Shown: piece after piece, positions 59,050-64,000 of the stretch
Position numbering within the stretch: position 1 is the first letter of the stretch
How the letters are laid out: each line of letters starts with the position of its first letter
Assembly: GCF_001570725.1 (NCBI RefSeq)
Contig: NZ_BCNV01000001.1
Location: 1,364,001-1,428,000 of the forward strand
From: Paenibacillus amylolyticus
GTDB taxonomy: Bacteria > Bacillota > Bacilli > Paenibacillales > Paenibacillaceae
Reading direction: 5' to 3'
Length of the DNA: 64,000 nucleotides
The notes under the pieces: generated by a model
The model's input: only the letters and a program-made list of their open reading frames with translations
What the model was told of the DNA's origin: nothing
The model's database searches: none
Position numbers and translations under genes: made by a program

Positions 59050-60081
59050 ATGAGAAACAATCCAATTAAAGTGTTTGTAGGTCTGATTACTTTTTTTCTT
59101 GTGATGGTAACATACCCGTTTTCAAATGTAGATGCGGCATCAGTGAGAACAGGACTCTTGGATGGTCTAGTTCTACAAACCGCTTCAAGCAGTATAAATT
59201 CACTAGGAACAACAAAATTAGTGACTGACAACGATGAGACTACGTTTTACAAGCTTGTAAATGCGAGAAGTGATAGTAGTGTTCCTGATCATATACTTTA
59301 TAGTTTCAAGACTCCTGTTAGCATAAGCTCGTATAAGATTCAAATCTTAAACTACAATGGTGGTCTTGTAAATCTCACTTTTGAAGATACAGCAGGAAAT
59401 ATATTATCTACAGAGTCATTTAAGGCAGTAATTTCAGCAGACAATAATATTTACGTTTTACCTAAAAAAGTAGACAATGTTAAGAAAGTTTATATATCTC
59501 ACCACGGCAATATTACATATAATGTTGCAGAATTCAACGTCTATAACGATGTTTTAGAACCATCTATCAACCTCATAGCTAAAGGAGGGGAACGTAGAGC
59601 AACTTTATCTTGGGACCAAGTACAAAATGCCGAGAGTTACATTATCAGATATGGTACAGAGCCAGGTAAGTATACAGAAAGTGTTACAGTTTCCAAAGAT
59701 GAATATGAAAACTTTGGCATTACTGAATTGAGTAATGGAACAACATATTATTTTGTAGTGAGCGCTGTTGTGAATGGATTAGAAACGGAGAATTCAAATG
59801 AAGCATCCGCGACACCACAAGGTACAACTATACCTGAACCGGAAGAAGCCACAGGTCGCGCTATTCTCGTCGTCACCATGACAACAGGCTTGGAGAAAGA
59901 ATTCGACCTAAGCATGAAAGAAGTAAATGATTTCATCGACTGGTATGAAGCCAAGCAAGCGGGAAGCGGAAAAGCATCGTATGCGATCGATAAACACGAC
60001 AACAACAAAGGGCCATTTAAAAGTCGAAAGGATTATATCCTGTTTGATCGGGTGCTGACGTTTGAGGTAAGTGAATACTAA
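59050..60081 (+). CDS. Secreted discoidin-like / fibronectin type III surface protein
   Basis: 343 residues. Signal peptide (NPIKVFVGLITFFLVMVTYPFSNVDA). Residues about 45-175 form a beta-sandwich with a discoidin/F5-8C-like feel (SSINSLGTTKLVTDNDETTFYKL ... SYKIQILNYNGG). Residues 180-267 are a fibronectin type III domain (GERRATLSWDQVQNAESYIIRYGTEPGKYTESVTV ... NGTTYYFVVSAVVNGLETENSNEASATP). A C-terminal module of about 77 residues (RAILVVTMTTGLEKEFDLSM ... SYAIDKHDNNKGPFKSRKDY ... FEVSEY) is, from memory, common at the ends of Paenibacillus surface proteins. The 5' two thirds are AT-rich, the end module is more GC-rich, suggesting domain shuffling. The ribosome site GGGGGAAATG is weak but present. 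Confidence 0.8.
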   Translation: MRNNPIKVFVGLITFFLVMVTYPFSNVDAASVRTGLLDGLVLQTASSSINSLGTTKLVTDNDETTFYKLVNARSDSSVPDHILYSFKTPVSISSYKIQILNYNGGLVNLTFEDTAGNILSTESFKAVISADNNIYVLPKKVDNVKKVYISHHGNITYNVAEFNVYNDVLEPSINLIAKGGERRATLSWDQVQNAESYIIRYGTEPGKYTESVTVSKDEYENFGITELSNGTTYYFVVSAVVNGLETENSNEASATPQGTTIPEPEEATGRAILVVTMTTGLEKEFDLSMKEVNDFIDWYEAKQAGSGKASYAIDKHDNNKGPFKSRKDYILFDRVLTFEVSEY

Positions 60082-60089
60082 AAAAATGA

Positions 60090-60128
60090 GAAGCTCCTTC
60101 AGCTTAGGCTGGAGGGGCTTCTTTTTTT
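60090..60128 (+). terminator. Strong Rho-independent terminator
   Basis: GAAGCTCCTTCAGC-TTAG-GCTGGAGGGGCTTC (with two G-T pairs), followed by a T tract of seven. Confidence 0.92.
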
Positions 60129-60348
60129 GCTTACTTTGACGATGAATAAGCCAATGCAACTGCTCGAAAGGCTTGTTTTAACTTATTTTAGTGTAGCGTT
60201 TACAAAAAAACAGGATAACGAGCACAAAATGCAAAAGCGGATGTCCTTGACTGAACGATTGTGACATACCATTAGAATGAAGGCTGATATGTAACGCAGG
60301 GATTGAGGTCTTCAAGCATAGCCATAAATGGCGGATGGGAGAGCTGTA

Positions 60349-62721
60349 ATGACAAAACGGGTAATTCTGTTGGAAGAAGGTACGGCAGAGATGAAAGGGC
60401 TAATGGGCAGTAAAGGGGCTGCTCTTGTAGAGCTAATTCATGCAGGATGGGCTGTCCCGGCCGGATTTGTAGTCACATCGGAATACTGTCGCGAGTTCTG
60501 TACCCGTCTTGGACATCTTTCTGGTGAAGAAGAGGAAGCGCTTGTTAACGCGATTCGGCATCTGGAACAGCAAACCGGGAAATTCTTCGGACATCCGGAG
60601 AATCCGCTACTACTCGCGGTACGTACGGATAAGAATCGAGTATCAGTAGCTGCGACACAATCACTGCTTAATGTTGGTCTGAACGATGTTACTGTGGAAG
60701 AGCTCGCACGTCAAACCGGTGATCGGTTGTATGCACTCCAATGTTACCTAGATTATTTAAAGCAATATGGACAGCTGGTATATGGGATTCCGTCCGAATT
60801 TTTCACAGAAATATCAAGTCACGTCAAGGGTCCGGATGAAGGGGAACTTGAGTTAACCATTACGAAATTTAAATATTTAATTGAAGCGAAGGGGCGTAAC
60901 CCTTTTCCACAGGATGTTCAACTTCAACTCAAAGAAGCGATACGTGCGGTATATCAAACACAGCGTATTAAATCATCCAGATCTCAGGACGAGATCATGC
61001 GTAACCCATATTATATTTCTTCGGAGCTAAGCGCTCCTGTTCTTATACAGACGATGATGCATGGAACATGCGGAGACTTAAGCGGGACTGGAACAATATA
61101 TACGCGCAATCTACTTACAGGAGAAAGGGGAGTCACTGGACAATATACCCCAACCGGGAAACCCAGTCAAACAGATCACGGTCTGGAGCGTTTACGGAAT
61201 GAAGAACCTGAGCTGTATGCACGTTTGCTGGAGATAGGTAGCCAGTTGGAGATGCGTAAGGGAGAAGTGCAGGAAATTACCTTTGTAATTGAATCCGGCG
61301 CGTTGTATGTTGTGCAGACCCAGCCCGCCCGATTATCCTCAACAGCCACACTGAGGAGTACTGTGGATTTTGTGCATGAAGGACTCATCACTAAGGAGGA
61401 TGCACTGTTACGCATCGAACCTGGGCATATCGCGGAAGTGCTGAAGCATCACACAGATCCTAGTTCTATCAGCGACGCAAGCACTGGAAATTTGCCCATA
61501 CAGTTGCAGCCAGTAACGAATGATGAGTGTCCAGCCTCTAAGAATAACTCAGGTTTACCTTTATCAGCAGATCTGCAACTACTGCTTGAATGGGCTGATG
61601 AAGTGAAAGAATTGACGATACTTGCCAATGTAGATCATCCGCAAGATGCCCTGACAGCACAGATACTGGGGGCTGAGGGAATAGGTCTGTGCCGTACAGA
61701 ACACATGCTCATGTCTGCTTCAAGGCTTCCTTTTGTACAAAAAATGATCCTGGCTGACAGTGAATCTGAGCGCAGGCGTGGGTTGGAGCGTCTATTACCG
61801 ATGCAGCAGTCTGATTTTGAACAGATATTCGAAGCGATGGATGGATACCCGGTAACCATTCGATTGCTCGACTCGCCGTTACATGAACTGCTACCGGATC
61901 TGGGAGTGTTGGAGAAACGGCAAGAGTGGTTACAGGCAGAGGAGTTGCATGAACAAAGAGACCATCAGATCGAGCTGGAGGAACTGGAGCGTGTAATTCG
62001 CAGAGTCAGTGAACTGCATGAACGTAATCCGACACTGGGGCAACAGGCTTGCCGTCTGAGTACGGTGTTCCCGGAAATCGTTGATATGCAGCTGGAAGCA
62101 ATATTCCGCGCAGCGGTGAAAGGCATCCGTCAAGGTTGGTGGGTACGTCCGGAGATTATGATTCCGCAGATTGGTCATGTGCATGAACTTCAGGAGATGA
62201 GAGATTTGGTAGATCATGTGGCTGACCAAGTGCTTGGTGAGGAGAAGCGGCATTGTCACTATAAAGTGGGGGCGATGATCGAAGCTCCGAGAGCGGCGCT
62301 GACGGCGACTCACATTGCTCGGCAGGCAGACTTTTTCTCTTTTGGCGCGGATGAGTTGACAGAGAAGACGTTTGGATATAGCCGCCAAGAAGCCGAGAAG
62401 CGATTCCTTCAACGTGATAAAGACTCTCGTACGGTAACGAATAATCCATTCCATGTGCTGGACACGGAGGGCGTTGGACAACTGGTGGAGATGGCGGTTG
62501 TTCAGGGTCGGATTCGTAAACCTTATCTGAAGACAGGGATCTGTGGAGAAAATATTGTGGATCTGGAGTCCATTACATTCTGCCACCGAATTGGGTTGGA
62601 TTACGTAAGTTGTTTGCCTGAACAGATCCCTTATGCACGAATTGCGGCTGCACAAGCAGCCATTAAGGGACCGAGAGAGGGCACGAACACACAGAATGCA
62701 GATTTATCCACAATTGCGTAA
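60349..62721 (+). CDS. Pyruvate phosphate dikinase-like protein lacking the phosphohistidine domain
   Basis: 790 residues. The N-terminal ATP-grasp domain (KGLMGSKGAALVELIHAGWAVPAGFVVT) and the C-terminal PEP/pyruvate barrel (AEGIGLCRTEHM, SFGADELTEKTF, GICGENIVDLESITFCHRIGLDYVSC with Cys732) are clearly PPDK-derived. PPDK is about 870-900 residues and has a central swivelling domain with GGMTSHAAVVAR, whose His carries phosphate between the two sites. Here only a short unrelated linker (about residues 370-405) stands there, and no TSHA motif exists. Within the nucleotide domain the usual VRSGA is VRTDK and GDDSGTGVAFTRNP is GDLSGTGTIYTRNL. Classical PPDK activity is therefore unlikely; PEP/pyruvate binding or regulation is possible. 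Start ATG 60349 (GGGAGAG upstream). Confidence 0.85.
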   Translation: MTKRVILLEEGTAEMKGLMGSKGAALVELIHAGWAVPAGFVVTSEYCREFCTRLGHLSGEEEEALVNAIRHLEQQTGKFFGHPENPLLLAVRTDKNRVSVAATQSLLNVGLNDVTVEELARQTGDRLYALQCYLDYLKQYGQLVYGIPSEFFTEISSHVKGPDEGELELTITKFKYLIEAKGRNPFPQDVQLQLKEAIRAVYQTQRIKSSRSQDEIMRNPYYISSELSAPVLIQTMMHGTCGDLSGTGTIYTRNLLTGERGVTGQYTPTGKPSQTDHGLERLRNEEPELYARLLEIGSQLEMRKGEVQEITFVIESGALYVVQTQPARLSSTATLRSTVDFVHEGLITKEDALLRIEPGHIAEVLKHHTDPSSISDASTGNLPIQLQPVTNDECPASKNNSGLPLSADLQLLLEWADEVKELTILANVDHPQDALTAQILGAEGIGLCRTEHMLMSASRLPFVQKMILADSESERRRGLERLLPMQQSDFEQIFEAMDGYPVTIRLLDSPLHELLPDLGVLEKRQEWLQAEELHEQRDHQIELEELERVIRRVSELHERNPTLGQQACRLSTVFPEIVDMQLEAIFRAAVKGIRQGWWVRPEIMIPQIGHVHELQEMRDLVDHVADQVLGEEKRHCHYKVGAMIEAPRAALTATHIARQADFFSFGADELTEKTFGYSRQEAEKRFLQRDKDSRTVTNNPFHVLDTEGVGQLVEMAVVQGRIRKPYLKTGICGENIVDLESITFCHRIGLDYVSCLPEQIPYARIAAAQAAIKGPREGTNTQNADLSTIA

Positions 62722-62836
62722 CGCTCACCCTGTCCTACACGGAACTTCCATGGAATAGCAACCAGAAAACTGTTATACTGAAATATACGTTTTGTAAAAG
62801 GAACGTAAAATTTCAGGGTAAGGGTTGAAAGCGACC

Positions 62837-64000
62837 ATGTATAATTCCAAAAATGAACGTACTTCATCACGGACCTTATTTGCCGTGTTATTCATTCTGA
62901 TGCTGCTGAAGTTATCACTGCTGCGGTATTTCTTTTTCCAGGGTCTGTCCGGCATCGGTCTGTTAACTGACGCATTAGGCGCACTAACCGTGGTATGTCT
63001 GCTGGATCTGATCGTTCCCAAAAGCTGGAAGCGAGCAGTATACGGAGGATTCAATATTCTGTTTTCTCTTGTCCTGTTCGCGGCTACGCTGTATAACGTT
63101 CATTTCAGTTCGGTACCCACCTATACCGCGCTTAGTGAGCTGGGGCAAGTTGCACAAGTGCGAGGCAGTATCGGACCGTTGGTACGAACGGAGCACTTTC
63201 TGTTTTTTGCAGACATCGTGCTGGCATTGCCAATATGGTTGATCATGCGCAGACGTTCCGGCGGACGTAACCACAGCAGTTACCGCGATAGCGGCCTGAC
63301 GTTTGGCAGAATTCGCAGACGTTACTGGGGCAAGCTGGGCGTTGCGCTTACCGCTGCATTCTGCATCGTGCTGTCTGGCAGTTTTATTGTCAAAGGTGAA
63401 ACGATTGATAACGAGCTGGTGCGGGCCGAGAATCTCGGATTCCTGAACTATCAGGTATCGTCCGCCATTCTGACGAGCAAAGAGAATGAGGCCATTGCGA
63501 ATGGCAACATTAACGAAACGATTGCCAAAATTAATGAGCTGGTTAGCAAGTATCCGTATCAGGATACACCAAGTGACGGCACAGCCGTGAAAGCCAAATA
63601 TTTTGGGCAGGCCAATGGCAGTAACCTGATTGTATTGCAACTGGAGTCCTTTCAGAATTTCCCAATTAATGCTTCATTGGACGGTCAGGAGTTAACGCCG
63701 GTACTGAATGAACTAGCCAAAGAAAGCTATTATTTCTCTCATTTCTTCCAACAGATCGGACAGGGAAACACATCAGACGCGGAGTTCATGTCGAACACGT
63801 CGATTTATCCAACCGGAGTTGTTCCCATGTCAGCAGGCTATAGTGACCGTGAACTGCCAAGTCTACCCAAGTTATTGGGAAAAGAGGGATATGAGTCCGA
63901 GACGTACCATGTCAATGACGTCACCTTCTGGAACCGGAACAAAATGTATCCGGCACTCGGATTCACTCGTTACTTCGACAAGCCCAGCTTCGAGAATGAC
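62837..64000 (+). CDS. LTA synthase family sulfatase (3' truncated by window)
   Basis: The frame runs to the window end, so at least 388 codons are seen. Five hydrophobic segments in the first 200 residues (e.g. LFAVLFILMLLKLSLLRYFF and ALTAAFCIVLSGSFIV) precede an extracellular sulfatase-type domain with metal ligand Glu in VLQLESFQNFPIN and the phosphorylated Thr in QGNTSDAEFM, the LtaS active-site signature. It would polymerise glycerol phosphate onto a lipid anchor or transfer related groups at the outer membrane face. ATG 62837 with AAGGG about 12 bases upstream. Confidence 0.88.
   Translation, partial: MYNSKNERTSSRTLFAVLFILMLLKLSLLRYFFFQGLSGIGLLTDALGALTVVCLLDLIVPKSWKRAVYGGFNILFSLVLFAATLYNVHFSSVPTYTALSELGQVAQVRGSIGPLVRTEHFLFFADIVLALPIWLIMRRRSGGRNHSSYRDSGLTFGRIRRRYWGKLGVALTAAFCIVLSGSFIVKGETIDNELVRAENLGFLNYQVSSAILTSKENEAIANGNINETIAKINELVSKYPYQDTPSDGTAVKAKYFGQANGSNLIVLQLESFQNFPINASLDGQELTPVLNELAKESYYFSHFFQQIGQGNTSDAEFMSNTSIYPTGVVPMSAGYSDRELPSLPKLLGKEGYESETYHVNDVTFWNRNKMYPALGFTRYFDKPSFEND

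Noticed and set aside
61930..62655. 241-codon minus-strand open frame
   Set aside because: Antisense to the PPDK-like gene; no ribosome site and biased composition.
1..64000. CRISPR array, tRNA or rRNA genes
   Set aside because: No regularly spaced direct repeats of 25-40 bases and no recognisable tRNA or rRNA sequence was seen.

Overview
The window is a chromosomal segment of a Gram-positive, spore-forming Firmicute, most likely a Paenibacillus. This rests on family resemblance rather than any search: SLH-anchored GH18 protein, strong AGGAGG-type ribosome sites, YesM/YesN-type two-component genes beside carbohydrate ABC permeases, AraC regulators carrying a substrate-binding domain, a CYP102 fused P450, and a Paenibacillus-type cell-surface C-terminal cassette. 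No rRNA, tRNA, CRISPR array, transposase, integrase or phage gene was found.

Layout. 1-9.5 kb: the 3' end of an SLH/GH18 gene, a thioredoxin-reductase-like flavoprotein, small cytoplasmic and secreted proteins, heme O synthase (ctaB), a TPR protein, a divergent LysR/EamA pair and a LacI repressor. 9.7-14.4 kb: GH2 beta-mannosidase, which shares its promoter architecture with the LacI gene, then a Fur-box-controlled AraC regulator that reads in frame into an iron-siderophore lipoprotein. 14.5-22.3 kb: a lipoprotein and metalloprotease pair, a divergent SRAP (YedK-like) protein, an old-yellow-enzyme homologue, a DeoR regulator, OsmC, DUF2062, an AEC transporter and 6-phosphogluconolactonase. 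22.6-24.4 kb: hxlA-hxlB-hxlR, the ribulose-monophosphate formaldehyde-detoxification module. 25-33.7 kb: oligoendopeptidase F, a DUF2500 protein, rhamnulokinase with a second DeoR paralogue, lutABC lactate oxidation, and glutathione peroxidase behind a PerR-like box. 34-37.2 kb: a CYP102-type self-sufficient fatty-acid hydroxylase. 38.4-46.6 kb (minus strand): a sensor kinase / response regulator / two permeases / sugar-binding lipoprotein / glycosidase operon, followed by a Gfo/Idh oxidoreductase divergent from an AraC regulator. 48.2-54.9 kb: eight tightly spaced co-directional genes (AraC, RidA, GNAT, a broken aminoglycoside-phosphotransferase homologue, a 740-residue methyltransferase with a large unknown N-terminus, histidine phosphatase, DEDDh exonuclease, an unknown). 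55-57.9 kb: a second Fur-box iron locus (lipoprotein, then an AraC-binding-protein fusion). 57.9-60.1 kb: an AT-rich accessory patch of small and secreted proteins. 60.3-64 kb: a PPDK-like protein that lacks the swivelling phosphohistidine domain, and a truncated LTA-synthase-like sulfatase.

The most notable unexplained structure is a dispersed intergenic element of about 230 bp present in two intact copies, one adjoining intact/truncated pair and one right-half fragment (1.2, 5.1, 24.5-24.9 and 29.9 kb). It has imperfect terminal inverted repeats, an internal long-range pairing and hairpins, always lies in the same orientation as and upstream of the following gene, and shows at least one paired change between copies. 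It could be a MITE-like element or a structured leader RNA. A second, smaller palindromic repeat follows the stop codons at 22246 and 56076.

Other items: an AraC/lipoprotein read-through open frame with a Fur box inside it, a PPDK relative without its catalytic histidine domain, an SRAP protein lacking two of its usual active-site residues, and a matched pair of promoters for the LacI repressor and the mannosidase. All functions are inferred from reading the sequence; nothing was searched against databases.
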